Part shown: one piece after another, positions 7,520 to 16,556 of the stretch
Layout: each line of letters opens with the position of its first letter
Position numbering within the stretch: the first letter of the stretch is position 1
From: Chara braunii
Taxonomy: Eukaryota; Streptophyta; Charophyceae; Charales; Characeae
Assembly: GCA_003427395.1 (NCBI GenBank)
Contig: BFEA01000081.1
Coordinates: forward strand, 3,354,925-3,382,561
DNA length: 27,637 bases
Reading direction: 5' to 3'
The notes under the pieces: model-generated
The model's input: only the letters and a program-made list of their open reading frames with translations
What the model was told of the DNA's origin: nothing
Database searches by the model: none
Translations under genes and position numbers: made by a program

Positions 7520-7681
7520 GCCATAGGATCATTTCTCCCGATGTCAATGATGGAACAACGGCAGGGGGATGCTTCGCGCAAGCAAGCACTAGAGGAGGGA
7601 GAAGAGACACTAGAGGTTAAGGAACGGGGAAGTGCGCAAGAGAGGAGGGAAACGTGAGTGAACAGAGGACCATTTATTCAC

Positions 7682-7900
7682 CTTTGCATTCGGCTTCGTG
7701 TCGACGGCTGCCATGGCCGCGTTGTAGGATTCCCCATAAGCCTTCGCGCAAGTTAGGTAAGCTCTCATTTTTTTGAGTCCATCCGTGCAGAAGTATGCGG
7801 CGGCAGCTGCAGTCAGCGCAAGAGCCGATCCCGCCAACACCACGCAGCAGAGAGGACCATTTGCCAATGGCGGCTCATTCTCCATCACCGTCGCCATCAT
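7682..7900 (-). CDS. Probable first coding exon with one membrane helix
   Basis: 73 codons from ATG (7900; a second ATG at 7897 gives MATVMENEPP) to a donor AATGCAAAG|GTGAAT in phase 0. Residues about 8-15 are polar. Residues about 17-37 form a hydrophobic helix (CCVVLAGSALALTAAAAAYF) suited to a signal anchor or single membrane span. The rest is a basic then Ala-rich tail ending NAK. The start is chosen because a (GA)n run lies just upstream on this strand, where the frame is only Arg-Glu repeat; (GA)n tracts are common in plant 5' leaders. In order and strand it could be the 5' end of the exon series running down to 3,629. Function unknown. Confidence 0.5.
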
Positions 7901-7915
7901 TCTTCCTTTAACACC

Positions 7916-7920
<5 letters not shown>

Positions 7921-8003
<83 letters not shown>
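7921..8003. repeat. (CT)n microsatellite, (GA)n on the minus strand
   Basis: About 41 CT units ending 20 bp from the ATG of the exon at 7682-7900. It could be part of a 5' leader or core promoter on the minus strand. Confidence 0.95.
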
Positions 8004-8006
<3 letters not shown>

Positions 8007-8009
8007 TGG

Positions 8010-8990
8010 TCTCCAATGCGAATCAACTACAGACCTCACTATAAATCGCAGATTGCCGTAACATCCACATGTCGCCTTCCTTTCCCACCTCCCCAGAAGC
8101 TGCCGCGTGTACTGAATACTATGCGGTCGATCGAGCAGCATGCATTATGATTCAACAAAAACGTGAACCGCACGCCAGCGCACGCTGCCTCCACATTGCC
8201 TGCCCGTCGAATTTTTGTAAAAGAATACATCAGATATTGTTCTTGAATCAATTTTGCCAATCAACAACACACCGCACTATATCCTTCAATCAAAATAACG
8301 CAATCAATCCTCCAATCGATCCTTGAATCAATCCTTGAATCGATCCTCGAATCGGCAGATCGACATTGACAAGCGATGGAGAGTATCGCTAGACAGCTTG
8401 CGATATGCTTTGACCAGAGTGCGAGTCGGAGCGCCCTTGAGAGGAAGAGCTTTCCTTCTCGAAGTTGTCCAGAGCACACAACGCCAACGCCCGATGATGA
8501 CAGATACGGAAAGCACGACAAAGCTGTGGAGGAAAGGGTGGGAAACCTGCCGTCGGCTGCCTGTCACAGATTGCTTACGCAAGGTGATCTTCCTACGCAA
8601 ACGACGAGTTCTGAACACAGGCAGAGAGAGAGAGAGAGAAGTGAACTAGGAGTAAGAGAGGGGAAGGGAGGAACAGGGAAGCCCGGTAGAGACAGAAAAG
8701 ATAGTATTACTTCAAGCACAGGCCTTTCCACAACTCGTTACTTTCAACACGCGAGCGGGCGTTTGGGAACCGTCGCCCTCAAGCATGTTCTCGATGAGAA
8801 AGTGGAAACGAACCACTCTAGGCACAGGTGGGCCAGGAGAGCGTACAGAAAGAATTCCACACACTATGAAATGAGAATTCAAAGTGAAAACGGATCACAG
8901 TAAGATTTACCAGTTGAAGACCTCCATAAAACTCATCGAAGAAATTCGGTAGCCAGCCACAAGATAGACCACCACCATATTAAGGAGAAT
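8010..8990. other. Unassigned; imperfect (AATC) repeats at 8285-8360
   Basis: 8285-8360 holds degenerate units of the type aatcgatccttg. From 8328 to 8903 several overlapping frames of 85-175 codons are open on both strands. The longest, 8376-8903 plus, is basic and polar with no motif. On the minus strand a pyrimidine tract followed by CACAG at about 8525 could be an acceptor, but three frames beyond it are open for a while, so no exon can be chosen. Confidence 0.3.
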
Positions 8991-8997
8991 GATCGCC

Positions 8998-9124
8998 TAA
9001 GGTCATACTCACACGAGGACTTTATCAACTTCTCTGAGGACGTGATTGCGGTCACGTGCATCCTGGCCTACCCGTAGTAGCGGGCAGATCCATACAGGAG
9101 AGTCCCCGTGTGAGTATGGCCTAA
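8998..9124. mobile_element. 121-bp MITE, PIF/Harbinger-like, with TAA duplication
   Basis: The element body is 9001-9121. The left end GGTCATACTCACACGAGGAC and the inverted right end GGCCATACTCACACGGGGAC match at 18 of 20 positions. Both sides are flanked by TAA (8998-9000 and 9122-9124). A 3-bp TAA-type target duplication with ends starting GG is typical of PIF/Harbinger and its Tourist-like MITEs. No transposase is present. Decayed relatives are near 371, 545, 1464 and 1596. Confidence 0.75.
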
Positions 9125-9414
9125 TCGTCTTCTTCACAACGATGCTGAATCGCACAGACCTTGCAGTCTTTCTGTCTCTACTGTCTGTTCTTCAGTAACC
9201 CGGACAGAAAAGATAGACCTTGCATACAGGGGAGGAGTGCCACAGCACTTGCACCTTGCAATGCTCTGTATCAGCGACTCCTAGTCTCCATCAACGAACG
9301 ACTATTCATCCTAGGTAGAAGAGGACGAGAAAAAAAAAAAACGCCCATCTCTGTCCACCCGCAGCAGGTGCCTTGCAGCCAGAGCTGTGGCCTGCGACTC
9401 GACAGCCCTTACCT

Positions 9415-9640
9415 CTCGCAGATCGACTCTCTCTCGCACAGATCGACAAATCGACCGATCGATTCTCAGGCAGATCTACAGATCGACTGTCATACAGAGG
9501 CCTTACCTCTCACAGATCGACAGATCAGTTCTCTTTTTTTTCTTTTTTTTTTCTTTTACAGATCAGTTCTCGTGCAGATCCACAGATCGATTATGGCGCA
9601 GATCAACAGATCGATTGTCGTACAGATCCAATTTCGCATA
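9415..9640. repeat. Degenerate CAGATCGAC minisatellite
   Basis: At least ten imperfect copies of CAGATCGACAGATCGATT-like units, interrupted by a T-rich stretch at 9534-9558. An isolated unit recurs at 9812-9833. The several overlapping frames across it (103-161 codons, Ser/Arg/Asp-rich) are repeat products. Confidence 0.75.
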
Positions 9641-9764
9641 CATTAAGACATCCATTCCTCATATCGATCTATTTTATGACTTAGAAATCTATCACTCTCC
9701 TCTCCGATGCTTCAGTCACCTCAACGACGTCTTCGCCCGGGCTTCGACAGAAGAAGAAGGATAG

Positions 9765-9930
9765 CGATAGAGGGAGGATCGAAGACGGAATAGTCACTAA
9801 GCACCACCGGGTACAGATCAACAGATCGATTGTCATTAACCACCAGCTTTGAACACTCAGCGTTCGATAGAAGGAAGAGGATCGAGACGGAATTGACACT
9901 AAGTACCACCAGCTTTGTACACGCGCAGTC
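9765..9930. repeat. Imperfect direct duplication
   Basis: The block gatagagggaggatcgaaga...cactaagcaccacc (about 9768-9809) recurs as gatagaaggaagaggatcga...cactaagtaccacc (about 9866-9910), separated by a CAGATC minisatellite unit. No coding role is evident. Confidence 0.5.
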
Positions 9931-10543
9931 TGTGTGGATCAGGGTGGATCAACGCGAAGAAGAGAGAACGGAAAATGCAAACCGGCTCTCTAATCAGAAT
10001 GGATGCACCACATTGACCACACCATCATCATGTCACTGCCCGCCTAGTACGGCCGTTCATCCGATCGAAATTCAAACAAATTCAAACAAACGGATGGAAC
10101 TATGGGTACGACGAGGTGAGGCGATGCCGTCACGCGTCACGTGCTCTGTCTCTTCTCGTTCTAGTTGTCTCAAAGCGACATAGCGCAGCTGTCGTCTCCA
10201 CGAACGTGACCGTTGGCGTCGGCAATAACCGAGGACAAAGGACAAACCTACACACAACCGGTTTGCATGTTCTCCACCCTCCTTCTCCCTTCCTTCTCCC
10301 TAAGCTTCCCTCTCCTCTCCCTTCCCTCTTCCACCTCCTCTTCCTCCACCGCGTCGTCCTTGTCGTCTCCGAAGTCTTGTCAGCTTCACTCCCTCCTTTT
10401 TCATTTCAATTTTAACCTCGACCTGTGCTGACTGGGCGGGCAAACTTGCCCGACCTGTCAACATCAACAAGTAACGACGATCGCCTACACACTGGCTTCC
10501 CCTCGCGCGCGCGTTTCGTATTTCGTAATCCCCTGCCCGCTGA
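9931..10543. other. No gene recognised
   Basis: Overlapping 60-117 codon frames on both strands without motifs. 10270-10390 is C/T-rich on the plus strand. No RNA gene seen. Confidence 0.3.
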
Positions 10544-10665
10544 GGGCATCGCCACACCACTCTCGAAATGTGCAAAATGAGAATGAACTTGCTGCGAGAA
10601 CATGGCCAGATACGCCCGCCACATTTTTGTCTTTATCACATTTCGAGAGCGGTGTGGCGAGGCCC
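10544..10665. mobile_element. Foldback MITE with 29-bp arms
   Basis: The left arm starts GGGCATCGCCACACCACTCT and its partner ends at 10665. Together 27 of 29 positions pair (10544-10572 with 10637-10665), around a central region including an ATGAGAATGAA word. The flanks are TGA and TAA, so a clean target duplication is not seen. Confidence 0.65.
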
Positions 10666-10670
10666 TAACA

Positions 10671-10790
10671 CACCTTCGCCCCGCCACTCGCCAGAGGTGC
10701 CAAAGACAGAAATATGGCCACTTCGTGTACCTTTGCACGTTCTATCCGAAGATACATTCTCATTTTGCAAATTCGGTGAGTGATGCCGCC
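10671..10790. repeat. Diverged companion of the 10544 foldback
   Basis: The right end, read in reverse, is GGCGGCATCACTCACCGAAT followed by TTGCAAAATGAGAATG. This matches the left arm and inner part of the 10544-10665 element (TGCAAAATGAGAATG). The two units form a larger imperfect inverted repeat, about 10544-10790. The left boundary is approximate. Confidence 0.45.
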
Positions 10791-10823
10791 AGGCGCATAC
10801 ACCGACCGCTTGCGCGCTACAGA

Positions 10824-10843
10824 CCCCCCCCCCCCCCCCCCCC
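10824..10843. repeat. Poly-C tract
   Basis: About 20 C residues, a likely place for sequencing or assembly length error. Confidence 0.9.
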
Positions 10844-10863
10844 TCCCTCTCCACCCACTCCCT

Positions 10864-10995
10864 GGCCCGCAGCGGGGGAACGGGGAACTGCGCGACAAGC
10901 TCCATGCCCCGCCAAAATCTGCCTGTCATGGCCCGCAGCGGGGGAACGGGGAACTGCGCGACAAGCTCCATGCCCCGCCAAAATCTGCCTGTCAT
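10864..10995. repeat. 66-bp tandem duplication
   Basis: Two essentially identical 66-bp units (10864-10929 and 10930-10995) starting GGCCCGCAGCGGGGGAACGG. Since 66 is 22 codons, every frame carries a repeated 22-residue peptide, which explains the 115-162 codon frames here. The unit has no known motif. The near-perfect identity suggests a recent duplication. Confidence 0.85.
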
Positions 10996-10999
10996 GCCA

Positions 11000-11333
11000 C
11001 GCCCCGCCCGTCAGCCTCGGTCCCCTACACGACACTCTGCACTCTGCACGTATCTGGACTACATGGGGCCCTCGGGCACTCGAACTATGACCGTCTTTAC
11101 CTCCAGATACATTTAGAATGTTCTGCAGGGGAGCTGAGGCCAATTGGTACACACACCCACGCAAATCCTGACCCGAATCCGACGAGCGAAGGAAAACGAC
11201 AAAACGTTGCCCGCCAAACCCGAGCCATGTTCAAGGGAAACCGGCGGGTCAAGTGAGGAGTAGAAGTTCAAAAACAAAACGAGATTGCAACGGCCGCAAC
11301 GCCCGCCGCGAGTCAAATCGACCGCCGAGCGCG
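11000..11333. other. No gene; traces of older repeats
   Basis: The words TGAGGCCAATTGGTACACACACCCACG (11134-11160) resemble the A-box part of the SINE at 488. No B box follows at the right distance. No gene was recognised. Confidence 0.3.
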
Positions 11334-11420
11334 AAAATCATCGCATGTAAGAAATAAAATAGAAAAAACGAAAAACAAAAATTTTAAAAATAAATAAATA
11401 ATAAAAAAATCATCGCATGT
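11334..11420. repeat. A-rich insertion with 15-bp target duplication
   Basis: AAAATCATCGCATGT is present at 11334-11348 and 11406-11420. The 57 bp between are almost only A/T, strongly A-rich (aagaaataaaatag...aaataaataaataa). This is the footprint expected from LINE-type target-primed reverse transcription leaving little more than a tail. Confidence 0.6.
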
Positions 11421-11524
11421 CGGCCAGTTGCGTGCGATTTTTTTCCTTTTTGCGATTTGCTCCTTTGCCGTTACGGTAGTCCCCAAGGATTATTGTTATT
11501 GTAAATATCGGGATTCGAGCTCCT

Positions 11525-11623
11525 GGGGCAAAGTCCCACTTACCAGGATCCTTCATTCTCGACCGTAGATCGTGAAAATCAACGGCTAGAAATGAAGAAT
11601 CCGGTCAAGTGGGACTTGGCCCC
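11525..11623. mobile_element. 99-bp foldback MITE (GTCCCACT terminal family)
   Basis: GGGGCAAAGTCCCACTTACC at the left and, inverted, GGGGCCAAGTCCCACTTGACC at the right. The inverted match continues weakly to TCTTCATT/CCTTCATT, giving arms of about 33 bp. It has the same terminal core (GTCCCACT) as the elements at 2001 and 2522 but a different interior. No clear target duplication. Confidence 0.65.
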
Positions 11624-11649
11624 TGCTCTGCTAATCACGAGATGCGAGT

Positions 11650-12660
11650 GTTTGCTGTCTGGGGCGAAGTGACTCTGGTGGTACTATGTGACTCCATTTA
11701 TGGTCACGCCTGTACGCCTGTATGCATCTGTTCGCAATGCCGTCCAGAAATAAGTAAACAAAAGATGGTGTGAGGAAATGCCCTGATACCCGTTCTGTGC
11801 TGGGAATTTTGCTATTTTTCGAATGGGAGAGAGCACACGCTATTTGCGCGGGACAAGGACACTAATTCCCGTAAACTGCGTGTCAGAGCAGCCGCGGTAA
11901 GGAGAAAGCAGAACTATAGGTAGGGCCAGCTCCACTCGTTCTGCTCACGATCACAAAGCACAGAACTGGCCAGATTCATGCTGTCAACATAACACCATAC
12001 CATAAACATCATGATGACAAGTGCGCCCTACCCCCGAAACCCCATGGACAAGAGCAGGAGGGAAATACAGGGGAGTTCCCTAACTCGCTTCAAGATGAAT
12101 GGGCTTTAAAAATGGGGTTCTTGGGAGGATCAGCATGGGAGGGTATCAGAATGATGCTATGATACCGGGCTGAAGGGGTCTATCAGGTATATGACGGGGT
12201 CTACTCACGGATGGCTTAGCTCTTGGGTAGGGTAGGGTAACCAGAGTTCCGCCTAGCCTTGGGTAAGTTAAGGGAAGGAGGGTAGGATGTGTCCACGGGC
12301 CCTGGCTTGCCTTGCTTAGGTACTCCAGCTGGGTAGACTCTCTGAATTGGGCCAGTAGAAGATGGCATGAGCCTCGTGTCCAAAGTTCCCGTACGGCAAG
12401 GTTCGTCTGCTTCCGCTTCCTCTGGGGCTAGGGGGTTGGCCCAGCCTTGGTGCTTGTCACTGCTGTCTAATCCAAGTTGCCCTCGATACTGGGAGGGTGA
12501 TGGTCCTGAGTGCTGGTCACACTGAGGTAGGATAGTCGGGACAGGGGGTCCGCTGGGAGTATTAACATGGGGATGGGTAGGGTGGGTGGCCTATCCTGTC
12601 AGGACAACCATTGGCTGCCAGCAATCATCGTGGCTCTGGTCCTTGGCCTCTACAACACCT
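11650..12660. other. 1-kb stretch with no open frames of note
   Basis: Moderate-GC, G-rich plus-strand sequence (many gggtagggt and ggtag words) with no frame of 60 codons on either strand, unlike the rest of the left half. It could be a decayed repeat, an LTR or an untranslated RNA. I see no TIR, LTR end pair or RNA gene. Confidence 0.4.
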
Positions 12661-12988
12661 TGGGTTTTTCAAAAAAAAACAAAAAAAACCAATTTATTGT
12701 ACTGCGTTGAGTAGTAAGCCCTTTGCAGCAAAATAGAGTCTAAGGGGCTGCAGACAATTGCGATGTCATTTTCACTTTCAACCCTTGGGTGCCTAGGGCG
12801 GTGGGGTTGGGTACAGGGCCGATACGACAAGGTTTCGCAGGGCTTCTTTTGCATGATGTTTTTCGTGTTGGGGCCACCTGGCCAACTTCCTGTTTATTCT
12901 ATGTCTTTCATCCTTCCCTTCTCTTCTCCCCCTCCTCCTTGCACCATTTCTCCTTTCCTCTCCCATCATCAATGTTTTTATTGGCTGC

Positions 12989-13303
12989 TCAGGAGCTGGT
13001 TGGATAAAGGTGTATGAAAGGTGGTAACCCGTGTAGCTCAGCTGCAATGCTGGCCAAACTATGCACCTCACCTTCACTCGTCAAAACTCTCATATGCTCG
13101 AAGGACTGGGATGAGTGACCATGTGGGCTCATACGTTGACTAAGAGGGCAAGTGAAGGTTGTGTGTTTCGATGGTCCATGATGGCAGAAGGGATCTACTT
13201 TATCTCGTACCTGAATGACAGTTGGTGGTTTCTCCATGAGTGCACTCGGTGTATTTGACCAGTTTTTATCCAACTCGGTTCCCTCTTCATCTCCTCCGTT
13301 CAA
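12989..13303 (-). CDS. Unassigned 104-codon frame, weakly gag-zinc-finger-like
   Basis: A minus-strand open frame with balanced composition containing FCHHGPSKHTTFTCPL. The Cys/His spacing is close to, but one residue shorter than, the CxxHxxxxHxxxxC knuckle of some plant Ty3/gypsy gag proteins. No Pol, protease, LTR or primer-binding site is nearby, so at best it is a relic. It ends at the boundary with AT-rich DNA. The similarity is weak and could be chance. Confidence 0.25.
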   Translation of the reverse strand: MNGGDEEGTELDKNWSNTPSALMEKPPTVIQVRDKVDPFCHHGPSKHTTFTCPLSQRMSPHGHSSQSFEHMRVLTSEGEVHSLASIAAELHGLPPFIHLYPTSS

Positions 13304-13309
13304 TTCTAT

Positions 13310-14020
13310 TTATACAACAGAATAAATTCATACGGTTGATGTTTGTTTTTTTGGTAACTACGACGCAGTCACAAAAGCAGTTTGTAACTACATTTCAAAC
13401 TGTGTTTTATAGTCGTTCAGTGACATATTTAGTGTTTGTTTTTTTTTTCCGTAGTTCTTTTTGCAATTTTTTTTAATCCTTATCGATCACCTATGTTTAC
13501 ACATTCGTTTTTTTGCAAACCATCGTTGAACCCTTATGTTGTGTAAGCTTACCATTCACAAGTTTTCCTACATCGTGGCGGACTCATATAAATATCAACT
13601 TAAACACGTGATGTTTTATTTTGTCTCTAAGCGATGATAACATTGCAGGTGCGACCAAACCATTGATTCAAGAAAGGAGACATTGGTTTCATCTTAAAAT
13701 TTTCATTCCCAATCTATAATCTCTAGTATCATTTTTCCCTTTTATCAACATGTGGTTTACAAGCGTGCAACACACTTACATGGTGTGCACAATTCGTATC
13801 AAAGTTGATAAAAATCAGCTCGAGCTAACTTCCCTTTAAACCATCAGTACTTCCTAAAGTTGCGGCAGTTAACAAGTTGCGACAATGATGAATAAGTGAG
13901 CCTATAAATCGGTGCATCGGTTCATTCGAATAGAAGCGCTCCTACTCTATTTTTTTTCACTCTCGATGTATGAACCAAGTATTGGTGGTTTAAATAGTTT
14001 ATTCATATGTTTTTTTATTA
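13310..14020. other. AT-rich DNA, no gene recognised
   Basis: T-rich runs and short palindromic words (CAGTTTG...CAAACTG at 13379-13401). A related cagtttgtaa word is at 27394. Nothing supports a gene or RNA. Confidence 0.3.
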
Positions 14021-14028
14021 CAATCATT

Positions 14029-14549
14029 CAACAGAAAAATCCCCACGAGAAATGGAAGTTGAAAAAACATTCCATAAGAAAAAAAAAAATGATATTTATA
14101 AATTATCATCCCAATGTTCGTCCAATTCTAAAATTTTCAATTTAATTTGATAAGTTATCGTCTAAATATGAATTTTCTCTTCCAACTACATCTATTTGTT
14201 CAAGATGGAATGAAAGTTGGGACAAGTTTATTAAATGTTTTAATTAGACTTTCATTCTACTACAACAAATATCTTCTGATTTAGATTGGATTAATATATT
14301 ATGAATGAAAATCCTTACTTAGAATTATAGTGAAATTAAAATATTTCATGAACTCATTCAAACTTTCATTCCATCTCTAGCATGCAGTTCAAATAAGAAG
14401 GGATACGTCATTCTTGGAAGGAAATTTTTAAAGTAAGACGAGAAATTTTAAAATTGGAATGACATTTTTTAAGATGGAATAAAAAATTAAAATTTAGAAT
14501 GTAATTTTACTCTAGAATTATTATTTAATTCTGGAATTTTTTTTTGTTG
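14029..14549. mobile_element. 521-bp MITE, copy 1
   Basis: Starts CAACAGAAAAATCCCCACGA; the right end TTTTTTTTTGTTG is slightly decayed. It shares full-length structure with copies at 14665, 16557 and 19550, including an internal hairpin whose arms centre on GGAATGAAAGTT and ACTTTCATTCCATC. Flanked by TT on both sides. No transposase. Confidence 0.85.
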
Positions 14550-14664
14550 TTGTGGAATCCCAGTGCAGACAATAAAGAATCCAAAGGCAATAATCAACTA
14601 TAACATAAGCGGCTAAACTTGCAATTAAGCTACTTATACACAATTAACGTGAATGGTTGTACTA

Positions 14665-15185
14665 CAACAGAAAAATTCTCACGAGAAATGAAAGTTTAAA
14701 AAACATTCAAAAAGCAAAAATCCTTCATATTTATAAATTATCATTCCAATTTTCGTCAAATTTTAAAATTTTCAGTTTTATTTGATAAGTTATCGTCTAA
14801 ATATGAGCTTTTCCTTCCAACTACATCCATTTTTTCAAGATGGAATGAAAGTCTGGATGAGTTTATGAAATATTTTAATTAAATTTTTATTCTACTCCAA
14901 CAAATATCTTCTAATTTAGATTGGATTACCCTATTTATGACTGAAAATCCTTACTTAGAATGACAGTCCAATTAAAATATTTCATGAACTCATCTAGACT
15001 TTCATTCCATCTCTAGCATGCAGTCCAAATAAAAAGGGATACCCTATTCTTGGAATGAAAGTTTGCAAGTAAGATGATAAATTTTGAAATTGGAATGACC
15101 TTTTTTTAGATGGAATAAAAATTTAAAATTTAGATTGTAATTTTACTATATAATGATTATTTAATTCTGGAATTTTTTTTCGTTG
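14665..15185. mobile_element. 521-bp MITE, copy 2
   Basis: Starts CAACAGAAAAATTCTCACGA, ends GGAATTTTTTTTCGTTG, flanked by TA on both sides. Internal arms GATGGAATGAAAGTCTGG (about 14840) and the inverted AGACTTTCATTCCATC (about 14997) bracket an AAATATTTTAATT / AATTAAAATATTT pair. Same orientation as the other three copies. Confidence 0.85.
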
Positions 15186-15191
15186 TATTCT

Positions 15192-15560
15192 TGAGGACCG
15201 ATTTTTCATACTTATAGAAACAAAACCACATTCATCGCTCGTATTTTTATGCTCTCGTTGATGATCATGTAAGCTTAATATATAAAAAAGTATCATACGT
15301 GCGTTCATAGTTATATTCATAGTTGGTATCTGAAACATACTTATGAGGTTTATCCTAAAGAACTTATTCCTTAAGCATTTTCATCATTCCACTTTAAAAA
15401 TATACCTTCAAGTTCAAATGTAGAAGTTGTATGAAAATTTTGTCATATATTATAAGTGTTTTAGTTATTTAAGGTCTTGCAAACTATTATATAAGGTCAT
15501 GGTGAAACAAATATATGTTTAAGGTTTTAAGAGTGCAACATTCCAATATAAAATCAAACA
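15192..15560. other. AT-rich DNA, no gene recognised
   Basis: A 71-codon minus frame (15123-15338) overlaps the end of the MITE and has no features. Nothing else seen. Confidence 0.3.
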
Positions 15561-15566
15561 TGAGTG

Positions 15567-15851
15567 GAACCCTTTGACCCATACTTTCAACAAAATGATA
15601 GTCTTTTATATGGGATACAAACACACAAATTTAGAGACTACTCTCAACGAGGTCTACCGAGAAGACGAGTCCTCAGATACATCATTGTTAGGCAAACATA
15701 CAACCTCGTCTCAAATTTCGCATACTTCAAAGAAAACGATAAGATAGCTCAACGCTTTAAAACAGTCGACCTTAAAGATGTTGGATTACACGGGTTAAGG
15801 TTTGAAATCCATGAGGGTTTAAATAGGTCATACACTACCGCTATAAAATAA
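15567..15851 (+). CDS. 95-codon open frame without a Met start (exon or gene relic)
   Basis: Open from EPFDPYFQQNDSLLYG to ...SYTTAIK then TAA. The only possible start is GTG; there is no internal Met. In DNA this AT-rich, a stop-free run of 95 codons is unlikely by chance, and the peptide is balanced (many R, Y, F, D) rather than low-complexity. It is best seen as an exon or fragment of a protein gene, perhaps from a transposon. No acceptor with a good pyrimidine tract is visible upstream. Family not recognised. Confidence 0.35.
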   Translation, partial: EPFDPYFQQNDSLLYGIQTHKFRDYSQRGLPRRRVLRYIIVRQTYNLVSNFAYFKENDKIAQRFKTVDLKDVGLHGLRFEIHEGLNRSYTTAIK

Positions 15852-15907
15852 TAAATAAATCATCCCCAAACTTATTGTAGTAACTTCTTCCACATGAAAG
15901 CAATTCG

Positions 15908-16009
15908 AATTATGCCTGTGTAGCACACCGAACATGTTCGGAGCTTTTCCGAACGTCCGAACATGCTCGGGTGTTCGGTCGAATGCCACCCGAACGTGTT
16001 TCGCCGAAC

Positions 16010-16053
<44 letters not shown>

Positions 16054-16250
16054 TTTATTTTACTCGAGCTTGGTTACGAATTTGACCATACCTCCAAGAC
16101 AAAAGTTGTTTGTATTATTATTTCACATAACATATATATTTTTAGATATTTTAGAAAACTTTTTTAATATTTTTATGTAGCGTTCGGAGAGTTCCGACGC
16201 TCGTTCGCGTTCGATCCCGACCGCGAATACGATGCTACACAGAATTATGC
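15908..16250. mobile_element. 327-bp TIR transposon with perfect 8-bp duplication (CTGYGTAGCA family)
   Basis: The element is 15916-16242. It opens CTGTGTAGCA and closes TGCTACACAG (a 10-bp perfect inverted repeat). The target duplication AATTATGC is exact at 15908-15915 and 16243-16250. The subterminal regions are packed with CGAAC/GTTCG words (CCGAACATGTTCGG, CCGAACGTCCGAACATGC, GCGTTCGG). The interior is a poly-A tract (about 16015-16049) and AT-rich DNA. There is no transposase, so it is non-autonomous. An 8-bp duplication with subterminal repeats suggests the hAT superfamily, but hAT ends usually start with CA, so the assignment is tentative. Confidence 0.85.
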
Positions 16251-16556
16251 ATTGGTTGAACTCCCTCTCGCCTCCTTCACTCCGCATCACTTCATTTTTG
16301 TATTTGTGGGTCAACTTTATGTAACACCAAACTTAAACTTGCATATTTGGAGTGGTAAGAACTCACGATCGGTTTTTAGTTTTGATAAGTGGTGCAACTA
16401 AGTTTTTTGTTCAGAAACTATAAATGTTTTATCTATATTACTTTGATATGGATAATGTTTCAAAATAAATGTTCGATATAATAGGTTGCAAGTTGAGAGA
16501 ATGCGATTTTGCATCCACTTCAATAAAAAAAAACTTCACCATCTTTCATACCCTAA

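Noticed and set aside
7159-7581. Poly-Asp and poly-Met frames
   Set aside because: Products of the (ATC)n microsatellite.
9161-9764. Overlapping 103-161 codon frames
   Set aside because: Mostly CAGATCGAC minisatellite read in three frames, with no conserved features.
10602-11256. Frames of 115-162 codons in the GC-rich segment
   Set aside because: They derive from a poly-C tract and an in-phase 66-bp duplication. Open on both strands, with no motif.
12216-12245. Telomere-like gggtagggtagggtaacc
   Set aside because: Only two or three imperfect units, not TTTAGGG or TTAGGG, and not in an array.
13025-13180. TGTAGCTCAGCTGCAATG as a polymerase III A box
   Set aside because: No B box within tRNA distance. 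The nearest candidate is about 130 bp away and poor.
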